From: Juglans regia | Taxonomy: Eukaryota > Streptophyta > Magnoliopsida > Fagales > Juglandaceae | DNA length: 64,000 bases | NCBI RefSeq assembly: GCF_001411555.2 | Contig: NC_049905.1 | Location: 7,965,053 to 8,029,052 of the forward strand | Reading direction: 5' to 3' | Part shown: positions 49,220 to 61,394 of the stretch, one piece after another | Layout: the number at the start of each line of letters is the position of its first letter | Position numbering within the stretch: the stretch's first letter is position 1 | The notes under the pieces: generated by a model | Seen by the model: only the letters and a program-made list of their open reading frames with translations | What the model was told of the DNA's origin: nothing | Database searches by the model: none | Translations under genes and position numbers: made by a program

Positions 49220-50029
49220 TTCGTAGAAGGTGATGAAGGAGAACCCGTGAACTGTATAATACAACGCGTGATGTTAGCCCCGAAGACTGAGGAGGAAAAT
49301 CAGCGGCATTCGATATTCAAAACACGTTGCACCATCAACAACAAAGTCTGTAACGTGATTATTGATAGTGGAAGCTGCGAAAACATTGTATCCAAAGCTC
49401 TTGTTGCAGCACTTGCCTTGAAAACTGAGAAACACCCACGGCCGTATAAAATCGGTTGGATTCGAAAAGGATCCGAGCCCCGCGTGAATAATACTTGTCG
49501 AGTTCCTTTTTCTATTGGGAAAGTTTATAAGGATGAAGCACTGTGCGACGTGGTGGAGATGGATGCGTGCCATATTTTACTTGGACGTCCTTGGCAGTTT
49601 GATGTGGATGCTCTTTACAAGGGACGAGAAAATGTTTACTCATTCCTGTGGCAGGGGCGCAAAATAGTACTAGTTCCTACAGGGGACAAGGCACACGAAT
49701 CCAATAGTGCAGGTAAAAAAGATTTGCTCCTCACGGTCTCTGAAGCACAATTCATGACGGATGCTAGGAAAGCAGGGGAGGTTTGGACTCTTGTAGTGAA
49801 AAGCAGTGATGCAATAGAGGCAACCGATATTCCACAGCAAGTACGTCATCTCTTATCTGAGTTTGGAGACATTATGCCACAGGAACTGCCCGAGGGGTTG
49901 CCACCTATGAGAGATGTTCAGCACCACATCGACTTGGTCCCCGGGGCAAGCTTGCCGAATTTACCTCATTACCGCATGAGCCCCAATGAGCACCACATTC
50001 TTCAAACCCAAGTGGAAGAACTTCTCTAG
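49220..50029 (+). pseudogene. Retrotransposon protease segment, stop-bounded
   Basis: This segment continues the Gag frame and ends at TAG (50027-50029). It holds the aspartic protease, with the DSGS-type active site ([14 protein letters not shown]) and the downstream [10 protein letters not shown] motif. Near the end are [15 protein letters not shown] and [13 protein letters not shown], the usual linker before reverse transcriptase. It has no good start codon of its own, so translation would need readthrough of the gag stop. The TAG sits at a position where many relatives have a glutamine-type codon, suggesting a CAG-to-TAG change. Confidence 0.85.
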
Positions 50030-52498
50030 AAGGGACTGATCAGGGAGAGCATGAGTCCATGCGCTGTGCCGGCACTACTCACGCCGAAGAAAGACGGCAC
50101 ATGGAGGATGTGCGTGGACAGTCGCGCCATCAACAAGATCACGGTAAAATATCGGTTTCCCATTCCTCGTTTAGCTGATATGCTCGACATGCTTGCAGGG
50201 TCTAACGTGTTCTCAAAGATAGACCTACGGAGTAGGTATCATCAGATCCGAATTCGGCCAGGTGATGAGTGGAAAACAGCGTTTAAAACCAAGGAGGGCC
50301 TATACGAATGGATGGTAATGCCGTTCGGCTTATCAAACGCACCAAGCACTTTCATGAGGGTCATGCATCAGGTGCTCAAGCCATTCATTGGGAAGTTTAT
50401 TGTCGTTTATTTCGATGATATTCTTCTCTATAGTCGAGATGAAGCAGAACACGTTGGGCATCTACGCGAAGTTCTCTCTGTGCTGCAGGACAACAAGCTG
50501 CTTGTCAACCTCAAGAAATGCACCTTCATGAGCAGCCGACTATTGTTCCTTGGGTTTGTGATAAGTGCAGAGGGCATTCACGTGGATGACGGGAAAGTTA
50601 AGGCTATCCGGGAGTGGCCGAAACCCACGACTGTTAGTCAAGTGCGCAGTTTCCACAGACTGGCAACTTTCTATCGGAGGTTCATAAAGAATTTCAGTTC
50701 CATCGCAGCTCCCATCACCGAATGCATGAAGAAGGGACAATTCAAGTGGGGCGAAGCACAAGAGGTCAGTTTTGCTCTCATAAAAGAGAGGCTATCCACA
50801 GCCCCTGTGCTAGCGTTACCGAGCTTTGAAAAGCTCTTTGAGGTAGAGTGCGACGCGTCTGTAGTGGGCATTGGTGCAGTCCTGTCCCAAGAAGGTCGGC
50901 CAGTCGAATTTTTCAGCGAAAAACTTAATGAGTCTCGGCAAAAGTGGACGACTTACGAATTGGAGTTCTACGCTGTTATTCGGTCTCTTAAGCATTGGGA
51001 GCATTACTTGATTCAAAGAGAATTCGTCTTATACAGCGATCATCACGCCTTGAAGTTTATAAACACCCAAAGTAGTGTGAGCCGAATGCATGCAAGATGG
51101 ATCGGATTCATGCAGAAATTTACCATGGTGTTGAAACATAAATCCGGACAACAGAACAAGGTAGCGGACGCCCTCAGCCGACGAACAACCTTACTAGTGA
51201 CCTTGAAAGCTGAACTCACAGGTTTTGAACAGCTACAAGAACTATATATTGATGATCTAGACTTCGTTGAAATATGGAGCAAGTGCGCGAATGGGCAAGC
51301 CGTGAAAGATTTTCACGTTCACGCTGACTATCTATTTCGGGGAAATCAGCTCTGCATTCCTCGGACTTCTTTGCGCGAACACTTGATCCGTGAACTTCAT
51401 GGGGGAGGTTTAGGAGGACATGTGGGGAGGGATAAGACCATATCCCTAGTGGCTGAACGATATTTTTGGCCCCAACTTAAGAGGGACGTGGGTAAATTTG
51501 TGCAGCGGTGCCCTGTTTGCCAACTGGGGAAAGGGCAATCCCAGAACACAGGGCTTTACACTCCATTGCCCGTACCAGAAAATATATGGGAAGACTTAAG
51601 CATGGATTTCGTACTCGGCCTTCCCCGAACCAAAAGAGGAGCAGATTCCATTTTTGTAGTAGTTGATAGATTTTCAAAAATGGCACACTTCATACCTTGC
51701 CGAAAGACTTCAGACGCTTCTAACATCGCTCATCTTTTCTTTAAAGAAGTGGTTCGCTTGCATGGAGTTCCCAAAACCATCACTTCGGACCGTGACAGCA
51801 AATTCCTCAGCCACTTTTGGATCACTTTGTGGAGGCAGTTCGGAACGTCTCTCAAGTATAGCAGTACCTGCCATCCCCAAACTGATGGCCAGACCGAAGT
51901 GACTAACAGAATACTGGGCAATATGCTCCGATGTATCTCTGGGGATAAGCCGAAGCAATGGGACGTGAGCCTTCCTCAGGCGGAGTTCGCCTTCAATAGC
52001 ATGAGTAACCGCTCCACAGGGAAATCACCATTTGCGATTGTCTACACCCAGCCACCTAAACATGCCTTGGATTTAGTTCCACTTCCTAAACTACCAGGTT
52101 TCAGTGCAGCAGCTGAAAATATGGCTTCAAGAGTTAAGCACGTCCAGTCGGAAGTTCGAAGCAGTCTAGAAAAGGCCAACGAGAAATACAAGGCAGCAGC
52201 TGACAAGCGTAAGCGAGCCAAAATATTTGCAGAAGGTGATCTGGTTATGATTCATTTGCGTAAGGGGCGCTTACCATCGGGTACTTATAGCAAACTGCAG
52301 AACAAGAAGTGTGGTCCATTTCGCATCCTAAAGAAGATCAGTGATAATGCTTATGTGATTGAACTACCAGAAGATATGACCATCTCGTCGACCTTCAATG
52401 TAGCAGACTTATACGAATACCATCCACCAGATGAACCACTCTATCGCAACATCGACTCGGGGTCGAGTCTTCCTCCGAGGGAGGGTGAGTTGATGTAG
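50030..52498 (+). pseudogene. Reverse transcriptase-RNase H-integrase segment
   Basis: Same frame as Gag and protease. Reverse transcriptase has [12 protein letters not shown] and the catalytic [11 protein letters not shown]. RNase H has [14 protein letters not shown] and YSDHHALKF. The integrase shows the HHCC zinc site (HGGGLGGHV ... CPVCQLGK) and the DDE residues ([24 protein letters not shown]). The frame stays open to 52498, inside the first bases of the 3' LTR. Two family-invariant glycines appear as arginine (DLRSRYHQ and [11 protein letters not shown]), which would likely impair the enzyme. It is cut off from Gag and protease by in-frame stops. Confidence 0.9.
52477..52489 (+). other. 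Polypurine tract
   Basis: GAGGGAGGGTGAG lies directly before the 3' LTR. It is the expected plus-strand priming site. It overlaps the end of the pol frame. Confidence 0.75.
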
Positions 52499-52835
52499 GA
52501 CGTCCACGAGCTGGCCACCAACGTAAGACGTCAACAAGCAGGAAGCAACGTAGAACGTCAAATATTTTCTATGATTTTTTTTCCTTTTCTTTTCCATAGC
52601 AAATAAGTTAAGTTGATACTCTGTTATTGTTATAATTTCTTTCCTTTTGTTTACGACGTTCATATAGTAACTTTCCATACCAAATACTTTCCATTTTTGT
52701 TAATCTCTTCCTACAAATAACTTGTGAGTGGGATGAGAAGAGTAGTTTTTGCATTATTAATAAAATTGATTCTCGGTTTGTTCAAAGAGAAGACACAGTT
52801 CTTCTTTAAGTTTATATCTGTCTTCCGCTACGCCA
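52491..52835 (+). repeat. 3' LTR of the gypsy element (345 bp)
   Basis: Matches the 5' LTR throughout by eye, except for a 13-base deletion near its right end (after TTTATATCT). It ends GCTACGCCA, followed by GAGAC. Confidence 0.95.
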
Positions 52836-52840
52836 GAGAC

Positions 52841-54175
52841 ACGTTTCATCAGGAGATTTATTGAAACGGTCCTTCCTATTATAATTAAGTATATTTTAAA
52901 TATCTATAATTACGTTTTTAATTGAGGATATTTTTGAAAAGAGATTCCATAAAAGTAAATCAACAAACTGATTTATTTGATGTGATACGTTGAAATGTAA
53001 AGTCACTTTTATTATTAAATAAATATAACATATTATATAAAACTATGCCAATTTGTGTGTTTACTTTTTTAGAATTTCTTTATGATTGTAATACTTTTCT
53101 TTAATAAAACGATGACGTTAGTTTTATAAGTTATTTTATAAAAAAAATGACATTTATTTAAAACAGACGCGTGGAAGGGGTCGTAAAAAAGATTGTATGT
53201 GTATCATTTTTCTTTACGGTATCTATCATCCTTTGATTATTTCGGATTTCCCTCTTGCTTATGTAGTATGTTAAGTTGAAAGCGAGGATTAGTGCTTGCA
53301 TTCTTCCACCTTCTCTCTCCAAAATCTCAAGTTTTTGTTAAGAGTCAAGGCTTAAAACTTTCTTATGCTTCCCTTCATCATGTATTCCCAAAATCTCGAG
53401 ATTTTGGAGCCACTTTGAAACTTGTCCAGTACTTGACAACTCTTCTTCTCCTTAATGGTTGTAATCAAATTATCAAAGCTAGTGACTGTCTACCCATTCA
53501 AATGTCTCTAAAAATATATATTTTTGTTATTTTACTTTTATATATTTTTAAATATTCTAATGTGTTTTTTTAAACAACTTGTATTCATGTATCCAATGAA
53601 TATTTATTCTTTTCATTTTTTTTTTTTTGTTGGTTCTATATATTATTCCGTGAAGTAGACATATCCTTAGAACTCTCTTTGTCGATGTTATTAACTTATT
53701 AGGCAGATAATTTAACTTTGCTTTTGAGTCATAATCTTGCTTCCCACATGCCAAAAGTCAAAAACATATTATTGAGGGAAAATGCTAGTTGAACCTATAT
53801 TAAAAGTGATCGATTGACATTTTAATTTTTTTTTTTTATAATGGTTAAGAAATTCATGAATATTAATGAATTGATATATTATTTTTTTCTATTTTTTAAA
53901 AATGTTTAAAGATATATTATCCTAATAGATCTAGGAGTTCTATTATAGAGTATTTTTTTTTTTTTTTTTTATATAAAGGTTTGATATTATATATATATCT
54001 CTCACTTTTGGCGGAGGAACACCGTAGTAACAAAACACTATGCCTGCAATTATATTTTTTTATGACTCCCAAACCAGAACAAGAGGCAAAAGGCTATATA
54101 AAATCAAAAACAAACACAAAACAGAAAAACAACACACCCATGCCAAACCACAGCCAACTAAATCAGTCCAGGGTT
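52841..54175. other. Intergenic, AT-rich, no gene seen
   Basis: Contains the former flank of the retrotransposon target site. Short frames only. The segment 54,000-54,175 is continuous with the LINE relic on the minus strand and may be its 3' UTR. Confidence 0.55.
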
Positions 54176-54802
54176 TTAAACTAGCCGAATATTGGGGAGG
54201 CCTGTCTTTTCTAGCCTCAATATACCTTTCAGTTCCTGGGGAACATCTGTTGGAGACCCCCACTGACCACCACGCCCCTTCACACCCATCCTTGCCAAGA
54301 AATCAGCCGAAGCATTTCCTTCCCTGTATATATGTGATACTGTTATCTCTAAAAACTTCGCAACCTCCAAGATTTCCTCCCAATATTCCTCAAGGTACCA
54401 GTTCTCACATCACTGCGCCTTAAACCATTTGACCACCACCAAGGAGTCTAGTTCCACATCTAGTTGTTCAAGACTCATATTTTTTGCTATACGAAGACCA
54501 TGTAGTAAACCCAACAATTCAGCATAATTATTGGTGCCAGTACCTAAGTCAACCGAGAAAGCCATAAGCAAATTTCCCCTCCAATCTCTAAAGACTCCAC
54601 CTGCACCGGCCCTTTCAGGATTCCCTCTTGAAGCCCCATCGACATTGAGTTTTATTAATCCTAGTTTCGGGTATTGCCAATAAACAAGCTGGGCATACTT
54701 TTGTTTTGCTACCTTGGTTGGAATATTCAATGCCTTAAAAATTATTTCATCCCGAGTGGTAGCTAATTTCTTGGTTTTTAGTTTGTCTCCAATCCGTGCC
54801 AT
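54176..54802 (-). pseudogene. LINE RNase H-like domain, one stop
   Basis: This is the RNase H-like end of a plant non-LTR retroelement or a derived RNase H-like gene. The frame reads IKLNVDGASRGNPERAGAGGVFRD (RNase H strand with the first Asp), TNNYAELLGLLHGL (catalytic Glu block), DVELDSLVVVKWF (second Asp) and HIYREGNASADFLARMG (last Asp). A single TGA (54410-54412) interrupts it in phase: the stretch from KWFKAQ to WYLEEYWEEI continues in the same frame. No reverse transcriptase lies upstream, so it is a 5'-truncated or detached copy. Confidence 0.8.
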
Positions 54803-55962
54803 CCATAACTTAATCTGAAACCAGGTTGATTCTACCGATTAAAGAGAACCTTCCATTCTTGCCATCCATAACTTATCTTTTATGATAAAACTTATAAATT
54901 GACGTGACTTAATGTAATATATCAGGTCTATTATACAACAAAAACAATGTTACAATCTAACAAATTATTAAATCAGGTTAGTTTGTAAACTTTATTGTGT
55001 AAGGTTTTTGTATAAATTAACCAAGTACTATCTCTTCTACTTGAAAGAGACTTTTATTTATTTGAATTGAGCAATATGATATTAGAGTTTTAAATGAATA
55101 AATAATCTTTGTTTTCTTTTGTTGTTGTAAATGTATCATTACTCAATAATAAATAGATTATTTTTTATGAATCAAGATTAAGCATGACCATAGGCGTGCC
55201 CTACAAATCTTCTCAAAGTAGTGTTTATCGAGAACAAACAGACGCGCAGTAACAAAGAAAATGAATCAGACATGAAGAAAAAATTGATGGTTGTGACTTG
55301 TGGGCTTGGAAAATGTATGACCATTATAATCAAGAACCATGAAGAAGGAAATAAAAATTAAAAAAAAAAAAATCCAAAAAATTCACAGCAAAGGAAAAAA
55401 GAAAATAATGGAGAGACCAAATTTGGATTGGATTTCAACTATGATGAAGTAAAGCTTTAAGACGATACATATATGGAGATGCAACAACATCGGGTGAGGA
55501 AACTGATAGGAAACCTCACTATTATTTATTATTTTATTATTATTTATTATTTATTACTATTTAATATTCTATCATTATTGTTTTACAGTTATTTATAGAA
55601 TACTTGAGAATATCTCATTATCCAAATGTAATCTAAAAGAATGATCAATAACATTACTTTTTTTTTTTATTTGAATGCGGATTTCATTTCTTAGATCATA
55701 TAATAGTCTATTGACCAAAAGAACATGCGATCTGGATTCGTCTATAGATTTAAACACTTTAGAACATTTGTGGGGATCCTCAACCCCAACTTCTCTAATT
55801 GTAAACTTTGACCACATCGCATGAAACTGGATGAGATGTGCAGAAAGACGCGTGATTGATCGGAATTAATATTTGTCACTGATAACTTGGTTATACAAAT
55901 AGACTATCAAAGTCGAAATGAATCCACCTGCTGTCCATTAATGCAAAGATGTTGACTTCAGA

Positions 55963-55994
<32 letters not shown>

Positions 55995-56335
55995 GTTTCA
56001 TTTTCACGATTCAAAGATTAAATGGACTAATCAGATGTTTACACAACACCACTCCAAACTGAGACATCAACTCCACTTCGACCGACACACAATTGCTAGC
56101 ATCACTCAAAATGCTCTCCCTTGAAATCTTCGCCTGATTTAAGACTACCGGTGTTTTTAATTGGTTTGTATGTGTTAGGTATTGCGTCTGCAGACCGCAC
56201 AACTTGTTTGCTACGTAGGCGTTAGGTCGATCTGTTAGATCATCGGATTAGCTCTGCCTTCCCTCGTTTTCTCTATTCTCTTCCAAGATCAAATCTGGGA
56301 ACTGTTCTATTTCCACATCTTTTTCCATTTTAGAC
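54803..56335. other. Intergenic upstream of ENTH gene
   Basis: A small duplication of GCCATCCATAACTTA lies at about 54799 and 54859. The interval 55,495-55,640 repeats the TTATTATTTATT/CTCATTATCCAAATGTAA motif seen at about 10.7-10.96 kb. A (TA)n run lies at 55964-55990. No exon is supported. Confidence 0.55.
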
Positions 56336-56368
56336 ATGTATATCTTGAGCAAAAACGTTAGCAGCAAC

Positions 56369-57626
56369 ATGGGCACTCCCTCTTTCCATGAAATGAAAAG
56401 GCAAGCCTCTTTCTATTTCAAAGAGAAAATCAAGACTGCTAGATTGGCTCTTACAGATGCCACGCCTGCACAATTGTAAGTCCATAATCTTTACAATTTC
56501 TGTAAAAATGGGTTTTTGTTTTGGTTTCTTGGTATGGGGATGTTTCGGATGACACCCTTGATATTTGCAGAATGACAGAAGAAGCTACAGGTGGGAATAC
56601 ATGGGCGCCAGAAATGCCTACCCTGCTTTCCATTTCAAGGGCTGCTTTTGAACTAGATGACTATACGAGAATTGTGGAGATTCTGCACAAAAGGTTTCAG
56701 GGTTTGGTTTGTTTTTTGTCTTTTCTTTTTCATTCTTATTTTGCCAATTTTGATGGGGAAGAATGATTATGGGTTTGGTTATTTTTAAAAATTGGGCATC
56801 AGATTCCTGAAGTTTGAAAGAAAGAACTGGAGGGTCTCTTACAATTCCCTGATTGTACTTGAGCATTTGTTGACTCATGGACCAGAGAGTGTTGCAGGAG
56901 AATTTGAAAGTGACCAAGATTTGATTAGTGAAATGGAAAGCTTTCAGTATATAGATGAAAAAGGGTCTGTAATTCTAACTTTTGTCTTGTTTTATGTTAG
57001 CACTTGGCTCTATATGGACTCTTGACAAAGATCCAACCCTTGTATGCAGATTTAATTGGGGCCTTGCTGTTAGGAAAAAAGCAGAAAGAGTATTGAAGCT
57101 GCTTGAGAAAGGTCCTCTTCTCAAAGAAGAGAGAGACAGAGCTCGGAGTGTAACAAGAGGGATTCAAGGTTTTGGGAGCTTTAGCCAGCGGTCATTTCCA
57201 TCACCACGAGGCATGCTTACAGAATCATCATCAGTCACAACATTTGGGAAGTCTAATTCTCATTTCAACAGTCAAGAAAATCAGGAAAACCAGATTTCAA
57301 CCTCTAACAAAGGGTTGACCAAAGAAGTTAAACTATCAGAGCAAAACAATGAGGACATAACGTTAGAGTCTGGAAATAAAATGGTGAATGAGAAACCCTG
57401 GGGCAGTTTGTTCGATGGCCAGGTGCTTGAGTCAGCTGAAACTCAGACCAGTTTCAAAGAAAACATGGTTCCTAACCAGGAAGAGTTGCACAGATGGAAC
57501 TTCACAGGAGAGTCTAACCTACTTCTGGATGGTAAGAAAGATGAACCCGGGGCTGAGATGTCCATGGAAGAAGACCATCCCTTTAATAAGACTGAGAATC
57601 AAACCAGTGCCTCCCTGCTTTTGTAG
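56369..57626 (+). CDS. ENTH-domain clathrin adaptor-like protein
   Basis: ENTH proteins bind phosphoinositides and clathrin or adaptor complexes and help form transport vesicles at the trans-Golgi or plasma membrane. Exons 56369-56475, 56571-56693, 56803-56964 and 57050-57626 join in phase, with GT-AG borders, to 322 residues. The ENTH domain is about residues 8-155. It begins HEMKRQASFYFKEKIKTARL and includes TEEATGGNTWAP, RIVEILHKRF, LEHLLTHGPESVA, FQYIDEKG and FNWGLAVRKKAERVLKLL. A Ser/Asn/Gln/Glu-rich tail without repeats follows and ends at LLL. It resembles small plant ENTH/VHS-family proteins of about 300 residues. An in-frame ATG 33 bases upstream (56336) exists; I chose 56369 because relatives start MGTP at the ENTH edge. 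Confidence 0.92.
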
Positions 57627-58222
57627 ATTCCCCTCAAATGGACTGGTGCTGCAATCTATAATCAAAACTAGCTCAGTTTTGGTTGTTCCTGTCATCATAT
57701 GTGTGGGTATTACTACTCTTTTTGTGATTGTTCAAAATGAAGAGAGACGATGTCATTGAGATTCTTGAAACTGTTTCGAAGATAGTTTCAAGTCAAAGAA
57801 ATTTATGATTTTCGTTCTCTTTCAAATGTGAGGGTTCCTAACCATAATGTTTAATCCATGATGGTTGTGTGTAACAATAGGCTGAAGTTCACGAGGTTTT
57901 GAAAGAAATTTATGATGATACTAAATGGAGTTGCTTGTTGGCTTCCTTGGATGGCTTGCTTCCCTTGTAGACTCGTGTAGAACAACCTCTATTCATTAGA
58001 AAACATGTTTAATTCAAAATTTCACTTTTCTGTTTAGTTCACCTCATAAATGCTTCATAGATATATGTTTCAAGCTTAAAAATTGGATTAACTAATCCGT
58101 CTTCATCTCCATACTCAACACTAAAGGCTCTTCTGGTTACTCTTCACAACAGAATACAAACCAAATAACTCCCACTTATTGCATATCTCCAATGATAATG
58201 CACCAGTACTCCCACATAGATA
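57627..58222. other. Intergenic, 3' flank of ENTH gene
   Basis: Contains the probable 3' UTR. A short plus-strand frame (57388-57759) partly overlaps the last exon in another phase and is not a gene. Confidence 0.55.
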
Positions 58223-58225
58223 CTG

Positions 58226-58444
58226 AAGGGACTCCCATCATTTACAAAGCCAATCCTGTATAGCAAGCCACAGAGTATTTTCAGGAGTGGGATGCAAGCG
58301 ACTCACTTTCAAATTGACCATTGAATAAGTTTCACGCTCAATTCCGAGCCATCCCCGCAAGGCTTCCCCCTTGGCAAGTGAACCCATCTGCTGCCACCAA
58401 AGGTTCATCCATAATTTCCTGAACACAACCCATTACACGAATAA
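58226..58444 (-). pseudogene. U-box exon with G-run frameshift
   Basis: The terminal exon of the kinase relic. The acceptor CAG precedes GAAATTATGG. The frame VAADGFT(C)Q shifts at GGGGG into EALRGWLGIERETYSMVNLKV..., so one extra G explains the break. The end LAIQDWLCK and stop match the family's C-terminus. Confidence 0.8.
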
Positions 58445-59229
58445 GCTACATGATACATAATACGGATCACCAGGATAAACATGCATGAATGTTCCAGATT
58501 TGTTCAATGTGAGAACAATAACATTTCTGGGATATTTTGCATTTCAGTTATATCTTCACCCCATGGCAATACTGCAAAAGTCTACTTTTTAGCTCCATGG
58601 AAGTAAGCACAATTCAAATGTATTATTCTCTGTGTGGCAAGAGCATCCTTACTCTCATAAATAACCAAATGGCATAAAGTGGACAAGAAAAGCACATCTC
58701 AGGTTCTTTGAACCACGGTTTGAACCCGAGTTGAGCTTGAGGCTCAGGGCCTTGAGTTTCAAGCACCTTAAATTCATGCAAGTTGACACTCGATACTTGT
58801 AGCAATAAAGCTTGAGTTTCAGATTTCTCCTCCCAACGTAGATAAAGGTATAAAGGTTGAGATCACTGGTCAATTCAGATTGGTCATATATAAGAATCAT
58901 ATTAGTTGGCGTCACCAGTAGCTTAAATGGTTCATCAGCCCACTTAAATAACTTGAACATCACTAGCTACTATTTAATGCTTTTCACCTAAAGGAAAGTG
59001 CACAAGAAATACGATCGCACTGGTCGCTCTTCTGAGTAATGCAATTGCTGCAGTTCCTATTGTGCTACGTGCAGCAATTATGATGAATAATACAAAAAAG
59101 AGAAAACAAGAAAAATACACAGAATTTAACATGGTTCAGCAATGTACCTATATCCATAAGAGCGGGGGCTGAATTTTTACTATGTATCAAATTAGGATTA
59201 CATCATATGTATTTAGACTAAACCCTAGT

Positions 59230-59295
59230 CGTTCCGCTCCGCTCTGCTCGGAACGCTACACTCCCCTCACTCCGTTTCGCCTCACTCCGTTTCGC
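59230..59295. repeat. Small inverted and tandem GC-rich repeats
   Basis: An inverted pair, CGTTCCG and CGGAACG, spans about 59230-59255 and is followed by two tandem copies of CTCACTCCGTTTCGC. Within the intron-like gap of the U-box relic. Role unknown. Confidence 0.7.
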
Positions 59296-60034
59296 CTCAC
59301 TCACGCCATCAGTCTGCTTTCTCTATATACGTGTATTCCACTCAATATGAGCCACATACTACAACAGTTACCTCACCACAGAAGGTGACAGCATTGACCA
59401 GCCCACAATTGTCTTGCCACTAATGCAGTCCATTGATTCCATTCTATAGCCAATGGATCTAAAACTGAAGCCAAATTCCGGCATGAAACTGCCTTATGCA
59501 CCTCAGCTGCTAACCAACTGGCAGCCTTCCTGCTAGTAACTGCAAAATAATCATCCCAAGAAATAATTATCCGACTTGGGCGTCAGCACTCCAATTTTCT
59601 GAAACTCTGGTTCTGTATACGTTAAAGCACACCCTTTGGCTCTGTGCTCCGATGGAAACTGGTGCAATATGATCTTATGAGGTCATAATTCCATCAACAT
59701 AATCTGCAGGGTCAACAATTGGGGTCAGATGCATGTGAAATTCCAGCCAATGGCTGACATATTAAGTTCACTCTCCCGAACCCCACGAGGGAGCAGAAAA
59801 GGGAGTAGGAAAGAGGCCCCAGGTGAAACTGAAGTTCAAGTTCAGGGAAACATATGATCCATGCATCTCATTGAACTCATTTGGATATCCAGACAAAAAA
59901 AAAAAAAAAAGTGTAATCCAGATAGAACAGAGAGCTCTTTTTTCTTCCACAACCCTTCTATGGTATGTACATTAATGCTTGGCACGTTCTACAGAGTGTC
60001 TTAGGTAAAGTGTGTCTTATAAAAAAATGGAAGT

Positions 60035-60376
60035 TTGAGGGCTAGTTTGGGTATTTTTAGATATTTCATTTCTAAATATCACTTAATTACAAAATACTTT
60101 TCAATTTCAAATATTCAACTTTTTCATCTAATCATTACTTAATTATTTTCTAACTACAAAATCCAAAATAATTTTTTTAAACTTTTAAACAAAACACAAA
60201 GAGTAATACAATTTTTTTAAATTTCAAAAAATATATATATTTAAACAATTTTTTAACTTTATAATATAATTATTCAACTTTTCATTTTTCATTTTTCAAA
60301 ATACAATAAAATATTTTAACTCGAATCATTTTAATATTATTCACATATTTTGAGATATTTTAAGTGTCTAAACCAA
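60035..60376 (+). repeat. AT-rich MITE, same family as 11.9 kb
   Basis: It begins GGGCTAGTTTGGGTATTTTTAG and ends TAAGTGTCTAAACCAACTTG, with an interior like that of 11908-12187 (ATCATTACTTAATTATTTTC and AAACAAAACACAAAGAGTAATACAATTTTT). It lies inside the kinase relic. Confidence 0.6.
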
Positions 60377-61069
60377 CTTGAGTGTTTTGAGTACTCACAA
60401 TAACAAGAAAGAAACTTGTATGACTGAACCCATATGTTAGTACTGCAAGCAAATACGGTGAAATTGCAAAAAAGAAAAATAAAGAATATCAAGAATAATA
60501 GAACCTGCGTGCAGAAGTAAGTAATTATAATAGTAAGTGTTGCTTGTTTGTGTGGAGCTTGGTTGTGTTTGTAGTAGTAGTTGGATTTGATGATCAGATC
60601 CAAGACCCATGATAATGGGAGCGGAGGCTTGACCCAACCCGGCTAAGATATTTATTGTATTAAATAAAATTCTATATAGCTCGTCAGATATAGGTATGTT
60701 ATCAAATCACGTAAATCTTGTATTATATATAATTAATGTTATTTTTTATTTTAATTTTTCTGTTATCGTTGCTGAAAATAAGGAATCACCATGCATTCTT
60801 GTATATTCTGAAAGCTTTCATTGCGACTTCAAAAAAACTTGGACACCCATATACATAACAGTACGATAATTCCATTCAATGCCTCCAATTTAATTCGGGA
60901 AAGAAGTCAATATGCAAGCATTCGGGAAAAAAGAAATCACGCACAGGCCTTTTAACGGAAAACAATCAGAACGTACCTCAGTTATGTGTACGTGGGAATC
61001 GAATCAGAAGGGTGATCATGAACGTGAAGATCAATACAAGTTTATCCGGTCCCAAACCTCTTGAATTTA

Positions 61070-61394
61070 GGCTTCATTTGTTTCTCAAATTCAGTTGAAT
61101 TCAATCTAATTTTAAATTGAATTTAACATTTAAATATTCAATTTTTAAATTATTAAATTCATCCCAATTCAAAACTTTCATAGGATCTATAATTTTTTTC
61201 AACTTAAAATATCTTTATACGTGAGACCCACAATCTTTTTTAATTTTTTAAAAAAAGTATTAAAGTCATCTTAACATTCAAACACATTTTAAATTCAATT
61301 TAAATGTATTCTACATAACTCTCTCAATTACTTAATTCACTATTATTTATAATAAACTTAATTAAGCTCAACTTATTAGCATTGGAATGCAGCC
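61070..61394 (+). mobile_element. Tourist-like MITE within U-box relic
   Basis: The ends are GGCTTCATTTG and the reverse complement of GGCTGCATTCC, flanked by TTA on both sides (61067-61069 and 61395-61397). This is the TTA duplication of Harbinger/Tourist elements. It sits inside the N-domain of the kinase relic. Confidence 0.82.

Larger units (their letters stand above)
47654..52840 (+). mobile_element. Ty3/gypsy LTR retrotransposon, full length
   Basis: LTRs lie at 47659-48016 and 52491-52835, both TG...CA. They are flanked by a perfect 5-bp duplication, GAGAC (47654-47658 and 52836-52840). The primer-binding site resembles initiator Met tRNA. Inside is one gag-pol reading frame in the order Gag, protease, reverse transcriptase, RNase H, integrase, the Ty3/gypsy order. 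The frame has two in-frame stops. There is no clear chromodomain. The integrase tail ([14 protein letters not shown]) runs into the 3' LTR, as in CRM-like chromoviruses. The clade is inferred. The near-identical LTRs imply a young insertion. Confidence 0.95.

Noticed and set aside
47541..52678. Matching minus-strand frames in both LTRs
   Set aside because: They simply repeat because the LTRs are identical; antisense to the element.
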